Below are positions 42,930 through 55,900 of a stretch of 64,000 nt of DNA, one piece after another. Source of the stretch: Helichrysum umbraculigerum. Lineage: Eukaryota > Streptophyta > Magnoliopsida > Asterales > Asteraceae. Made by a program: the position numbers and the translations under genes. Location of the stretch: assembly GCA_949592205.1 (NCBI GenBank), contig CATIUR010000005.1:30936179-31000178 (forward strand), given 5' to 3'. The notes beneath the pieces are model-generated. The model was not told the origin of the DNA, ran no database searches, and was given only the letters and a program-made list of their open reading frames with translations. Every line of letters starts with the position of its first letter. Position 1 is the first letter of the stretch.

Positions 42930-45900
42930 TCATTTAAAAGACTCCTTGGTCTTCTTGGTTGGGCTTTCATAACCCCCAACGGTAGTAATAACAGCCTCAT
43001 TTATTATGGGAGAACGATTGATTTGGATTGTGTTCTGGCTATCATCCTTTTTGCGATAAAAATCATCTTTAGAAACTGGCAGTTTTCCAGCTATTGGCAG
43101 TGATCTTTTAGCCGTATGTGGGTTAACCAGTTTGTCATTTGCCTTGTGTACATCATCTAAAGCCGAGGTAAAGGTAGCCTCTTCTGATTGAACATCGGTG
43201 AGAGTTGGTGAAGGAAGAGGTTCATCCAACTTGTAACATTTTATAACACAAGTATTCACTTTGGGCAGGCCATAGCATGTTGTTTCATAAGATCTTAAAA
43301 AAGCAATGACTGTGTGTTGGTTCACTGACTTGGCAATTTCATTGTGAAGATCAACACCCTGACATAAATGTGTACACCAGTAAGTGAACATTGAGATACA
43401 CCAGTAAGTGAACATTGAGATAACAATTTTCTAAGGATATACCAACTCTGATATGTGAACTGATATATGAACCGACCCATAATAAATAATAGAGAAGGAA
43501 TGGGGGAAAGCAGAGCTTGCAAACACTTACTTTTTCTTCTGCTTCCATGAGTTGTATAGCATCAAACGGCATCAGTTTTTCAGCATCTGGAGAACATATA
43601 GTTGCAGTGATAGCTGAAGTACCGTCATCAATAGTGACCAACAGTCGAGACCTGCTCATTCCACGTAGGTGTCAAAGTGAAGTACAATTCAAGTGTCAAG
43701 AATATAATTTAGAGATGGAAAGAGGTGCTTACATAGCTTCAACCTCAGAATCTAGCTTACACGATGAGTAGACTACAGACCAAGTGAGTTCCGCATCCAA
43801 GGCTTTTCTACAATTTGTGCAAACGGTGTACCAACAGCTCCTATCTTGCTCATCAAGCCTTATCTTACCCTTAACCCATCCAGCCTGCAGTCAGCTCGTA
43901 TTCTGTTACACTACTTATATGAGGTAGCAAACTAACAAAACAAAGAGGTAACTGTGACTGTGAGTTACCGAATGATCAATTTACATAACTAAAGAAATGT
44001 ACAGGGCAAGAAAATAAATGAGAAACCCTTTTAAAGTATACAATTACACCTAGCTAACACGACCAGTCAAGCAACAGACCAAACATATCACATGCTCTAG
44101 CAACAATTCGTCGTACTAAATATATCCGAACACAATGAGGCAAACATATTTTATTGTCTTAATATGTTAAAATTGTTACGTACAGAACTTGGCATGGAAG
44201 CAGCTTCGGCAATGGGTAATATGTCTTGTACATGTGGGTAAGGTAAAAGGAATTACGTATTCCTGTAGCTCCGCAGTTCAAGAAGTTTCTGAAGTCGGTC
44301 CCTGTTATTATTGTACCTACAGGTAATTTCATACATGGTAGTAAATGCAAGCAAGTAATTCGTAGGTAAAACCGTAAACTAAGCAAATAATTCAGTCTTA
44401 AAAAGGTACCATTCTTGCATCTGTAATTAGGGGTGTCAAAAAACCCGACCCGACCCGCACCCGACCCGAGACGAACCCTATTAAGCCTATTAGGGTCGGG
44501 TTGAATAGGGTTTTAGAAATTAATCGGGTTATTCGGGTCAACCCGATTAACCCGAATACTTATTAGGGTCGGGTTACGGGTTAGTACGGTAAAACTTAAT
44601 CGGGTACGGGTTAACCCGAATAACCCGATTAAACTTATAACTATTAATTCATTAGTTTATACGTAAATTAGTCCATAAAAAATGTTTTAATACATGTCCA
44701 AAATACAACATATTGTTAGTACGTACTAATATCATAAATGTGTTTTGTAAAAAGACATGCTCATATGTTAGATAGACAAATGTAACTTACAGTAAGTTGT
44801 ATATATAGTTGTCACTTTGTCGTAAGAAGATGAGTAAAGTTCTTTTTTTAATGACATGGAGTTGATATAGTAATTTATTGATGTTTTGTTACATATTGAT
44901 TGCTATTAAAAGCTTTATTCAGAAATAGTGTTTAATGAACAATTTTTAGTAAATCGCATTTTGTACGAATGGTAATTCGTAGCCTATCATGTTAGTTATA
45001 CGGGTAACCCGAAACCCGAATTAACCCGACCCGATTAACCCACTACCCGTTTAACCCGAAAACCCGATTACATAATAGGGTCGGGTTGCGGGTAAGTTTT
45101 CATTTTTCAAAAACCCGACTAACCCGACCCGATTAACCCTTATTAGGGTCGGGTTAACCCGATTAACACCTCTATCTGTAATGATTCAACAACAGGTGGA
45201 TTGATCATCAGAGAGGAGGATGGCCTTGTGGTAAGTGAAAGTGATGAATGAAAACAAATAGATTCACACATGACGGTGCGATTCTATAAATATGAATCAA
45301 TTATGTAACAGATTTTTTTGCTCACAATTGAAGGTTACAACCCTTAGCCGCATCCCAAAGAGCATTAGCCCGGTGTGAATTAAATTGTCCAAAGTCGGTC
45401 CATCCAACTGATCAAACTTATTCCAAATTGTAAGCAGCAAAAGCTTCATCCTAAAGAAAATAATATTTAAAAATAAGACAACATAAAGTATTTAAAAGGA
45501 AAATGATATATTCCACTTACTCTTCATCCACCAGAACAATATCGATTGTGGACCAAGATCTCGACTTGGGAAATAGTGGAGTACTACGCCTCTGACATTT
45601 GTATTGGAGAAAAAGAGTAATGAAAGTGCGAACATTGTAGCTACAAAATGGGAAACACTGGTGAAAATACTGAACATTGGTGGAAGGGACGATGAACTTA
45701 ACTGAGCACGGTATCTGAATCAGCATACTTGTATAGGTCACTAAACCTTGTAAATTCGAACTGACATGACAAAGGAGGCGGGATCGGCTCCACAAGTTCT
45801 TCTACCAAAGTCCTGTTAGTAAGAGTCCAATAATACTTGTATACACCACTTTCATAACGGGAATAATTCCGTTTCACATTTGCATTCGAGATGTAATATC

Positions 45901-46216
45901 TTTTATACTGCTGAAGAAGACACGCATAGTAACGCACATATGAGCCGAAGATCATTGCAGTTACTGTTGTTCCATGTTATACATATTTTGGCATCAAAGC
46001 ATAAGTATAAGGAGGAAAGTGTTTTTAGCTACTGAAATAGTAAAATGGACTACGGAAATAGCTATCGAATACCTTTGAATCACATAGAAGCAGCTTCTTG
46101 TACTCATTTCTCGATCGACTTATTTGCTTATGGCCACTTTCAACTATTTGTACAAAGACAGTCCATCTTTTTGACCCTGGATTGATGTCTGAAACCGATG
46201 AAATACGTCTCGACAT
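42930..46216 (-). CDS. RPA1-like (replication protein A 70 kDa-type) OB-fold gene, spliced
   Basis: Encodes a single-strand-DNA-binding OB-fold protein of the replication protein A large-subunit family. Exons I can place: 46216-46073 (N-terminal OB start, INPGSKRWTVFVQIV, LLLCDSK); about 45973-45703 (TAMIFGSYVRYYACLLQQYKRYYISNANVK, TLTNRTLVEEL); about 45595-45521 (SWSTIDIVLVDE), joined in phase to 45450 onward (KLLLLTIWNKFDQLDG); a short one ending near 44175; 43884-43733 (zinc-binding WYTVCTNCRKALDAE...YSSCKL, as in RPA1 DBD-C); 43651-43531 (RLLVTIDDGTS); and 43358-42930, ending in TGA. The last three join cleanly in phase at GT-AG sites. Upstream joints are less clean: the coding match at 45973 has no AG acceptor and the exon near 44200-44330 holds an in-frame TAA, so it may be decaying. 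A hAT element lies in one intron. Confidence 0.65.
44428..45174. mobile_element. Non-autonomous hAT element, 747 bp, with 8-bp duplication
   Basis: Ends TAGGGGTGTCAAAAAACCCG and, reversed, TAGAGGTGTTAATCGGGTTA. The flank TCTGTAAT is repeated exactly at 44420-44427 and 45175-45182, which is diagnostic for hAT. Subterminal regions are dense with CCCGA and TCGGGT words, likely transposase-binding repeats. It lies in an intron of the RPA1-like gene. Confidence 0.92.
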
Positions 46217-47842
46217 TGCAGCCTTGCAAGGAAAACTTTGGAGCCTTGCAAGGAAAACTATAGAGAAGCAACATTAGAAAGTAAAAACCATCAGAAAGTA
46301 CAAACGAAACCATGAAAAATGGTGGCAAACTTCATAACAATTTCACTCATAATCTATTCATAACAATCTCCGTTGTGCATTATTGAGATACTATTATGGG
46401 CTAAAATGTGATTTCATTATATAGTATGAAACTGGCAGCTAATAGACCAGCATGGCAGGCCCAAAACAGAGCCCAAATCACAGCTTTTCAAAGCTAATCA
46501 AAATCAGCATCTGGTAAAACAAATGAAATTCGATTCCAGTCATTTTTTATCGTTTTTGGTGAAGTAAAAGCTGGATTATGACATGAAAACTATCCCAATC
46601 ATTGCGGTGCAGTAACCATGACTTAATACATCTAACATTGCATCAATGAAGCCTTTTTATGGCTGTTTTCAGTATTTTAAACCGAATAAAAATGAAAATA
46701 ACCGATCATTTCTCTATCATTTTACAGGAAATCGAAAATCGATTATCACATGCATAGACATACCTAATATTTCTGTTTGTAAATAAACTAATAAAACCAT
46801 ATACATTGCTCTAATTTTAAGCTTTTAGGTCTGTTTTTAAAACTTCTATAACAAACTCAAATTGGCAAGTAATCCAGGAGTATGTTTATATTCTTTTTAC
46901 CATCATAAAATAAAATAAAAATCAAGAAACCCAAAATAACAGAACATGAATAAAGATAAAATGATATAAGAATATAGCTCAAAATTAAATAGATAGAGGA
47001 AAAATGTAACTGAAATTGAAACCCCAAGTATCTAGCTTTTCTACCTCAATTTATACCGCAACGTAATAAATTTATGACAACATAACTCAAATGCAGATAC
47101 ATGACTTATGAAAGTGAGATGGAAACCATATCATTGATGCTCTGAGATTGAGAAAGCAAAATAGCAGCATCAAATGGTGAAAGCTATTTCAAGCAACAGT
47201 ACATAAAGGAAAGAAGTACAATGACTGTAACTAAGACTTTTCTCATAAGCATTTTGTCAAACACATAGTAGGCTATATTAATCTGCTAAAAATTCACATA
47301 TAGCAACCATTTTTCTTATAAGATACTTAAGCAACATGAATATACTAACCGTAAACCCCGCAAAAAAACTGAAGCAAATGCTAGTGATTATTGAAATATC
47401 ACACTCTGATTGATGAGCTAAAGTAAAGCATACCGTACCTAGGGCAGACGAATTGAACATGAATTGATTAAGAAATAAGCAACACAAATCAATACCCAGA
47501 AACAAAAACCACAACTTAACCCTCAAAAGTTTAGAAATTAAAATTGAAACCACCTAGGGCAAGTGACAGATAAGTAAGAGAAGATGAGTAGTAGATGAAA
47601 TTGAAATCAAGAATGCATCATAAGAACACTTACAGGAGAGGTGGAGAAAAAGAATTTTGGAGAAGATTAAGAAAAGAAAAACTGATATATGATGGAGGTA
47701 GGGGAAGAATGGATACACGTGGGACTGAAGGAGAAAGATGGTGTATACACGTACCCTAAGTACGTGGTGCAAATTGAAGTAAACAAGTGGAGAATGGATA
47801 ATGAACGGAATAAGAACTCATGCTTCTTATTTAAAAGTGAAT

Positions 47843-47843
<1 letters not shown>
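46217..47843 (-). other. Upstream noncoding part of the Helitron
   Basis: No convincing exon. It presumably holds promoter and 5' untranslated sequence of the RPA1-like gene. A GAAAACTTTGGAGCCTTGCAAG-type short duplication (CCTTGCAAGGAAAACT) occurs near 46223 and 46242. Confidence 0.5.

Positions 47844-47920
<77 letters not shown>
47844..47920. repeat. AT dinucleotide microsatellite
   Basis: About 38 uninterrupted AT units next to the inferred Helitron 5' terminus. Length polymorphism is likely. Confidence 0.97.
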
Positions 47921-47924
<4 letters not shown>

Positions 47925-47930
47925 AGGGGA

Positions 47931-48441
47931 TCTAAAAAGAAAAGAAATTTGGTGGAGAAAAGGGAGAAGGCTTTCTAGCCAATCATTTCAAATTCAAGTC
48001 AAAGGGTATACTAGTCATTTGTTATTTGGTTCTTTTATTTAATATTTAATATCTTATAAATTAAAAGCTCTAATTATGGGCGGTTTTTTTTTTGTCACGT
48101 ATGAGGATCCTTCATTTTAGGAAACTATCAACAATAATCAAGAAAAATGTTCTCAATCTGATCGGATTTCACATACGATATTCTTCATTGGTAAAGATAT
48201 ATGACAATTGCATACTGCATACTTCAATTGTGAAGAAAATGTTCTCGTGAGTTTGTTGATTCTTTTTTTATTTTTTTGAGATATTCACAATCAAAATACG
48301 ATTTTGGAGCCATTCATTTTAATTTCATTGCATATTGTAATCGCTCAAGAACATTTGTAACGATCCCTGGGTTCGATTCATACTCAATTTCCATCAATCT
48401 ATTTAACATTTTTTATCGATTAATTCCTTCGATCGATTGAT
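47931..48441. other. Upstream region of the FAR1-like remnant
   Basis: AT-rich noncoding DNA. No TATA box or transposon end is identified with confidence. Confidence 0.45.
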
Positions 48442-49657
48442 ATGGCGAATCATGAACAACCGATGGAACTTACAGATACGTATTCAACAGACGAATCCGA
48501 TGACATTGGTAGTACATCCGAAGCAAGTAAGTTCTCCATGTTGTGTTTTCGAACTTGTAACTATAGTTGTTTGTGTGGGTACATTTAATGTTGATAGTCG
48601 AAAATAAAAGCACTTGCTTCAAAGTTGCGTGTTAGATCGCCTTGTTTTGTAAGGTATCTTTGTTTATCGAGCAAAAATAATTTTGAGTTAGTGACTGTCA
48701 TAAGTGAATCGTACCTAAAAAAACAGCCATAGTTTAATAGTATAGCTGTTAGCATGTTCCTTGGCTCGGATAGCAATGTGGAAGAAAATGGTGGAAAGAA
48801 ATATTTAATAAGAGATGTAGATGACGACATAAAGTTCCGAGGAAGGCAAGAGGTATTGATATAAACAATTACTTAAGCATCCACCATTGATTCGATACTT
48901 TGCACAAAGTGATTCACCTTTTACTTATTTATTTCTTCGTTGATTCATTGATTTTCACATAGTGATTCACCTTTTTGTATAATTTTCTCTCTTATGTTAC
49001 AGGTTTTTTTTTAACAGGACCGAGCTGATCATTTCATGCTCTTGCAAATTGTTTGAGCTTGAAGGCTTCCTATGCCGCCACTGTTTTTTTGTGTTGAGGA
49101 TGGCACGTGTTAAGGAGTTCCCCAAGAGATATATCATGCGGCGATGGATGAAGGATGTGGTTCCCCCATCCCATGATCCGTCTAATTTGAAAAGTCGTGA
49201 ATTAGGGGATAATAAAGAAGAGATACAAACAATTATTCGCGATTCATATTTTTATATAGATTCCGCTATAGATCGACTAGTCACTAACGTCGAAAAGTTG
49301 GAACTATTCCGTGATCAACAAAAAATGTTGATGGAACAGGTTTTTGCCGAGACTCCGCTTCAACCCCCAATGAAGAATAAGCAGGTAATTCAATCGTTAA
49401 TAGGTGTCGCGCAACCAGACGCCGCCAACATTAAGAATCCTCATGTTAGCCGTAATAAAGGATGCGGTTCAAGCAAAAAAGGAAGGATTGAAAGTGCGAA
49501 AGAGAAAGCGATTGCCAACGCACATAAGCAGGTCCGTTCATGTAAATATTGTGGAGTCGTTGGTCATTATAGAAGCACTTGCACACAAAAAGCTACAGAC
49601 GATGCCGCTAGGAAAAATAGTCTAGCAATTGATGAACCTTCTTCGTCTTCCGAGTAG
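48442..49657 (+). pseudogene. Internally deleted FAR1/FHY3-related (FRS) gene
   Basis: FRS proteins descend from Mutator-like transposases and act as transcription factors. Three pieces remain. The first is an N-terminal exon 48442-48526 (MANHEQPMELTDTYSTDES) ending in GTAAGT. The second is an exon-like piece about 48774-48852 (NGGKKYLIRDVDDDIKFRGRQE). The third is the C-terminal exon from 49018 to the stop at 49655-49657, with the SWIM zinc finger CSCKLFELEGFLCRH, the RMARVKEFPKRYIMRRWMKD block, a coiled segment and a knuckle CKYCGVVGHYRSTC. The FAR1 DNA-binding and MULE transposase domains, normally several hundred residues between pieces one and two, are absent. Piece two to three joins out of frame by one base at the visible splice sites. 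It is a gene relic, possibly a captured fragment. Confidence 0.75.
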
Positions 49658-49994
49658 GCGTTTGATTTAAAACAATTTTTGTGGCTGGATTTATTTGTTC
49701 CTGTGTTGCACAGACTTTACAAGCATTTTTGGTTGTTCATTACATACTTTATATAGCCTAACTTTCTTGGAACACAGCTAGTTTTCCCATATTTTCGCGT
49801 TTCTTCAGTTGGTTTACCCTTTGGTTTAGTAGTTATACAAGTTGAGGCATACATCATTCGCAATTGATTAATTCTTTTAAATGATTCATTTTGTTATTCC
49901 GTCGATTCAGTATTTAATTACTCTGATTCAACAAATTAATACACTGATTCATATTTTTTTCACATACATTCTCAATTTAATCGCGCCACCAAAA

Positions 49995-50496
49995 CTACTC
50001 AATTGAATTCATACTATATAGTTCTTCAGTAAACTTACATAACACATCAACTAAAACCTTTGGAGGGTTCCTAATCTTAACTGATTCTGTTATTTCTTTT
50101 TTTACTGCTTTCTCGTGCTTAGCGCTAACTATTTCCATATCAACATCCCTCTTACGCTTTTCTCTCCGTGAGTCCTTTGGTGGTTGTTCCATAAAGTCGT
50201 CATCCGAATCAAAGACACATTGTTGTTTGTTAGCTGCAAAAGTAATTAAAAAAACATGAATCATACTAATCCATACACCTCCACTAATTAAGAAGTTGCA
50301 ATTACATATGGTTATAATGTTGCTATTATTCTATGTTTAACCCACATAATCATGTGTACGATTCAACAATTACTATTCATTGATTACCCATAAACAGTAT
50401 GTGATTCAGTATTTCAAGCACATATACAAAGTAGCTTCATATGTTCGAATGCCTAAACAAACCTGCATAATCTATAACATTATCCTCCATCGTCAT
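49995..50496 (-). CDS. Small two-exon gene of unknown function, 90 aa
   Basis: Exon 1 is 50496-50463 (MTMEDNVIDYA, then GT) and exon 2 is 50233-49995 after a CAG acceptor. They join in phase, giving 90 codons. The product is highly charged, with an acidic patch (DSDDDFMEQ), a basic run (SRREKRKRD) that could be a nuclear signal, and a hydrophobic C-terminus (PPKVLVDVLCKFTEELYSM). I do not recognise the family. It converges on the FAR1-like relic about 340 bp away, and both may be parts of one captured segment. It may equally be the 5' end of a longer lost gene. Confidence 0.45.
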
Positions 50497-50867
50497 AATA
50501 CAGGTTACACTCGGCATACATGGACTTTCTTACATGAACAGGCATGACAAATTTATTCAACATTTTCTGTCACCAAAGTTTTATATTTATACCTACTGTT
50601 CAACACAAAACATGCCATCCTACCAAACTAACCATATTCCATAAACAGAACACATAAATGTTGAAGCACGCATTCAGCAAAAATACAAATACACGTAGAC
50701 CAAATAAAACTGAAATCTAATGTATCTAATGTCACTTAAAAAAACATTGAATCAATGGTTTCTAATGTCAGCAAACATACCAACAGACCTAATGCAACTA
50801 AAACAATACACATAAACCATACTAATTTCACTTTAACTGATGTTAATCCTTTACTCGACAAACCTTT
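50497..50867. other. Noncoding gap before element C
   Basis: AT-rich, with repeated CATAAACAT/AACCATA words. No feature recognised. Confidence 0.45.
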
Positions 50868-52933
50868 TGTAACATCCTCAAATTGGGCCTAGAAGTAATA
50901 GGTATTTCCAGTAAATTTAAATACGATTTAAATTTGTTATATGTGTTTGATTGTAAAAATAATAGGTCAAATAGTTAAATGACTTATTGTGAATATTAAA
51001 ATATTACCTGTTTTAAATTTATTTAGTTGACAGTAAAATAAAATTGTATTTCCCCGCAAGTGGTTTTTAAGTTCCAGACAATAATAAATACGGGGAACGA
51101 AAACTAACACTTATATGGTATATTATATGTTTGGGTCGGTTTTATCTCCCACAAATACATACATATGTACGTATGAACAAATGCACACACACATATGATC
51201 CAATCCACAAAATTATGAAGAAATCATCAAATTGAAGGTCACAAATTCGGATTCAAGCTTCTAGCATGAAGATTATCATCTTCTAATCCTTCTTTTCAAC
51301 TTGTAAGTTCTTAATCTTTGAGTTATAAACCCTAGAAATTGGGGGTTTGATGTTCTTGAGTAAAAATCCGAATTTAGGGTTTGATTATGTGATATTTATG
51401 TTAGTTAAGCTTCAATAACAAGTATTAATCATTCTATTATCATTATAAACATGTTATAATTGTTAATTCATGATTTTCATGTTAACCTAGAAATGGGGTT
51501 TTGGATAATTGATTTTATTGGCATGATTAATCTTGTATCTAGGCTTGTAATGATCATATTATTGTTAATTGATAAGTAATTCTTGATTGTAAGTGAAACA
51601 CTAACTTAGAAATGATGGACATTATATATGATCATTAATGGAGTTCATGTGTTTAGTTGATAATTCAAGAATTTGAGATTCTATGCTTAGAATAATGATG
51701 TATGATTTATAAGTATTGATTAAAGATGATGATTTACATTGGTTATGTTAAGAGTTGTGAAATTGATTAAGTGTTCATGAGAATTTTGATAATCATGATG
51801 AGTTTGATGGTTTATATGAAGAAAGTAGTATGATTTGCTAATAAGAACCCTTAATTGATAATTAAAGAGGACGGTGTGAAATTAGTTGGTTAAGTATTCA
51901 TTAGATCAAATATTGATGTTTTGATGAATAATTGATGTGGAAAGTTAGTAATCTTGTTAATGGTTTCATTATATTAGTTAACAATGATGGAGATGAATGT
52001 TGGATTAATACAAGTTAATGATAAATGGTTTGATGTAATTACAATTGTATGATATTATATCAATATTGAGGCAAGTGTCAAATGACTAACTTGTGTTGTG
52101 TTATTGTATTCTCAGATGTGGAGAAGACTCAGTGACATTAGACTACTGAGTGGACGACTATGATTGTTGGTGAGTGGATCTTGGACTTTCAGTCTAAGTT
52201 AGTTGTAACAACATGGTTACAACTGGTAAACTTGGTTTATTGCAATGATTGCATTAATATTATATTGGCATGTTGGCTAAACCTTGATTTATTATTGGCG
52301 TCCATTGTGCTATGATAGTTGTGGACTATTTGATTTGGGGGGGTCAACTAATGTGTTGGGTTTGGATACTATTACTAGGACTTCGCAAGTGCCTTGTACT
52401 TGTGTTGGACACTGAAATTGCGTCGTGTGTAGTAATAGTACCAAACTATCGGTTTAACCTCTGATTTGGCCGTCAGTTGGTTTAAGTGTTACTTGGGGAA
52501 CCATCCGCGGCATGAGGGTACCTCAAGGACCACCGATCCTTCTATGTTGATTGTGCATTGCTTGGTTATAGGCATGTGTTAAGCTGAGTTAGATTGATAG
52601 CTTGGGATCTATTCACTTAGCTTCGTGCTAACCCCTCATTACTTCTTGCAGGTTTACTTCTGTATGTGGGTGGGCAAGAAGTACATATGGAATGGAATGT
52701 TTGACAGGCTTACTCTGAAATGGATAATACGTTAATGATTTAACAACACATTGGGATTTCTATAACACCTAAACTTAATGTGTGTAATGATTAGAATAAT
52801 CTAGTTTTAAAGGTTTGTATATAAGTGGATTGCTATTTGAAATGTATGTATGCAATCCACTGGTTTCTATTAATCATGCGCTTCCGATATGTTTTAAAAA
52901 AAAAAAATGTCCTTGTATTTTGCGGGTGTTTTA
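50868..52933 (+). repeat. 5' LTR of element C (plus-strand gypsy), about 2.07 kb
   Basis: It starts TGTAACATCC (50868), ends near GGGTGTTTTA (52933) and is followed by TGGTATCAGAGCC (52937-52949), an iMet-type primer site. It closely matches 35086-37286. It shows GTAAGT at 51303 and TTCTCAG at 52109-52115, an 813-bp intron-like interval. The 3' LTR is not in the window. Confidence 0.88.
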
Positions 52934-55900
52934 AATTGGTATCAGAGCCTAGGTTTGGGTGAATTGGACATTGTATGGTGTTCAATCCCAAACTTAGGTT
53001 TGTGTCAAGTCAAACATTCCAGGGATGGGGATTAGTGGTTGCATGAGAAAGTTGTTAGTGAATGTGTACTAACCTATAACAAGTTGCAAGATTGTTGTTG
53101 TGGTTGCAGAGACGGAGGAATATGAGGAACCGAATGGTATTCTCAATGATTCCTCTATATTCGTTGGTGTAAAAGCATCAGGTAATTCTCTATAAGCTTG
53201 TTTAAATTAAATAAGTTTGAATTGTTTATTTGCTATGAGGACTATGATTAGTGAAGTAAATTGAATTAGATTGATATGATTTCTCATTTATGAGTAAGTT
53301 GATTTTGCCTATGTGTTTAGCATAAGTTGATTATGTGCTTAGTAGTAAATCTTGATATATTGAATTGATAAAAAAATTTCCATAAGGAAATTAATGAGGT
53401 GATGGTATACCTCAAGTAAAATGTTTAAAGTCGTGGTGGTTTAAATTAGAAAGTGTACATTAATTGAAAGATGTGTGTTTGACCTAAAAAGTCAGAGTGG
53501 TCAATGATGTTTTTAAATGTATTGACAAGTTTTAGAATAGGTCAATGTTGAATACTTGATGTAAATTGTGTAAATGTGATGATAATATGTGAAATTGGTG
53601 TTTTAAGGTTATGTTGTGACACCAATAGTGATAATGGTTGGGTTTGACTTAAATTAGTCAAAGTTATGTGGAATGAGTGATAGAATAGTTATTATATGGT
53701 CATAAACCCAAACGGGTCATTTAGGTGCCCAAATGCGTCACTTAGTGATAAAACGGTTAAAACTTGATGTGGTTTGTGTATGATGACTTTTAAAGTGACT
53801 TACAGTCATAAGTATAGATAAAATGTGGATTAAAAGTGTTAATGTGGTCATTATGAATGAAATTGGCAAAAATGTCCATTTGGACCCCTAAACGGGTCAA
53901 CTTGTCAAAACAATGTAGAATGAGTGTTTGTAGGTGACGAATATGCCCACACGTCACTAATGTATATAGAAACATGTTGGTAAAAGGTGGAAGTCAGAAA
54001 CCAAGTCGTTTGAAATATAGCGTGTCAACCAAAATGGTCGAAAATGGTCAAAAATGAGTTACACGTCCGTTTTCTCGTAAAATGTGAAAATTGAAAAAGT
54101 GTAAAAAGGAAAAGTTGTATTTTGGTATAGTGTAAGTGCATGCAAAATTTCATGACCTAACTCCTTACGGTTTGTGAGATATGCGCGTTTGAAATTCGCA
54201 TTTTTGCACTAAGATGTTCAGTCTGCTGTGCAGACAGGGGACCCGGCGGCTGGAGGTTATAGCCGGCGGCTGGAGGTCCAAACCGGCGGCTGGATGCCCC
54301 AAGCCGGCGGCTTCTTTTGGCTTTAGAACGCACTTTTGTTCTGTTTGCAAAAATTGATGTTAGCCGGTGTTTCGACTCGGGTAGCCGGCGGGTCAAGACC
54401 TTTAGCCGGCGGCTAGATATGTTAGCCGGCGGCTCATGTAGCCTAGCCGGCGGTTTGTGGGTATTTACAGGATTAAAATATATTTTTTTACGTTTTTCGA
54501 CGTTCGACGTAACGTTTGACGTAGAAATTTCCGCTAGAAAATTTCGGTGTCCGATTCAGACGAAATTTACATGTCCACTCAAAAACGGGCCAACGGTCAA
54601 AGCTCATTGCTTCGGCATGAGCCCTGTCAGTTTTCGGCACTTCGGGGTCGTTTGGGGCCCGAAAATCGCGTTTTATTGTTTTTCGGACTTTATTTTGAAC
54701 TTTTAGCTTACGATTTGTATTGGGCTTTTGTTCCTTTGAGCCCAGGGATCATTCCTATGACTATATGCAATATTAAATGTTGTTTTAAGAGGTCCTCATA
54801 TTTTATTGAGTATAAGTTATTTTCAAAGCTGTGTATTTGTCGTATTGCAGATTGTGGCCAACTGTTGTTGGTGGTGATTTAAATTCTTGTGTGATATGGA
54901 CTAAGTGAAATAAGATGAAGTAAATGAGTCATCTAAAATATTGGAAATGGTTAAAATAAGTATTCTTAGAGATTGAAAGGAACACATGGGTCTATACTTA
55001 TTGATATTTGAAAGTAGAGTAATAATTCGCATGTGTGGCATGAAAAGTTTTACTTATATTACAACTAAAGAGGTAAAGATTGGAGAGAACATATTGAATA
55101 TTACAAGTAGTATGGATGAAGTGTTTAGTACCAGATGTACAATTAATGTTGAGTGATGTAATTAGTAAATGACCTTGAATTAGGTAATAAAGAAATTGTT
55201 TGTAATAATGGTGTTAGACATTACACCTGAGTTAAGGATATAATAAAAAGAGGTATTGAATGTCCGTGTGGTTGTGTAAACTTGATGATATGTGTAATGT
55301 ACATTCAAAATGATAAGTTGAAAACGGTAGTAAACTTATACTTGATGATATACCTGCTACTATGGGTAGTTATAATTGTGCAAATGGTTGATATCATGGT
55401 TATGATATAATTAAGGGTAAAGACTAATAAATTTTGAGAGATTAATGGTATGAACTAGCCTGAGAATAAAGTGTGACTGACATAATATGATGACGTCTGG
55501 CCAACGTATTCATATTATGCCATTTCACATGGAGTTGTTGAGGTTACTAAGTACCAAATGAAGTTAAATGATTTTAAATTAACGGTAACATGTATTGACC
55601 CACAGTTATGAAATAGTTATTGATTGACTAAAATTAAGGTAGTAGCAGACTATTAAAATTATTGTTCAATGTGATATCATTGTAAAGGAAAATTTTGAAC
55701 GGGTTATACTACTTGTTAAAAATGAGTATGTGATTATTTGTTGCAATGTTTGAGGCTTAGTGAAGATTAGCATAGCCGGATAGCCTAGTATTAGAAAATT
55801 ATGTGAAACTATGTCCTTGGGAAAAAGTAAAATAGTCAGGAAAATAAGAGTTTTACTTGTTGGATTGATAATGTTATTATAATTACGTGCGAATTACATA

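Larger units (their letters stand above)
42043..47930 (-). mobile_element. Putative non-autonomous Helitron carrying an RPA1-like gene
   Basis: On the minus strand the left end reads GGGCTGTGC-GTA-GCACAGCC, 12 bases, then CTAG (42043-42046) followed by T. That is the hairpin plus CTRR signature of a Helitron 3' end. The right end reads A followed by TCCCCTTACTATATATA, the TC-type 5' end, placing the element between host A and T (42042 and 47931). The gene inside lies on the same strand as the element. No Rep or helicase domain is present, so it is non-autonomous. I am fairly sure of the 3' end. The 5' end is inferred because it merges into an AT microsatellite. Confidence 0.6.

Noticed and set aside
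42930..46216. Calling this gene an intact host RPA1 orthologue
   Set aside because: Reduced length, questionable upstream splice sites, an in-frame stop near 44260 and location between Helitron-like ends argue against an ordinary housekeeping copy.
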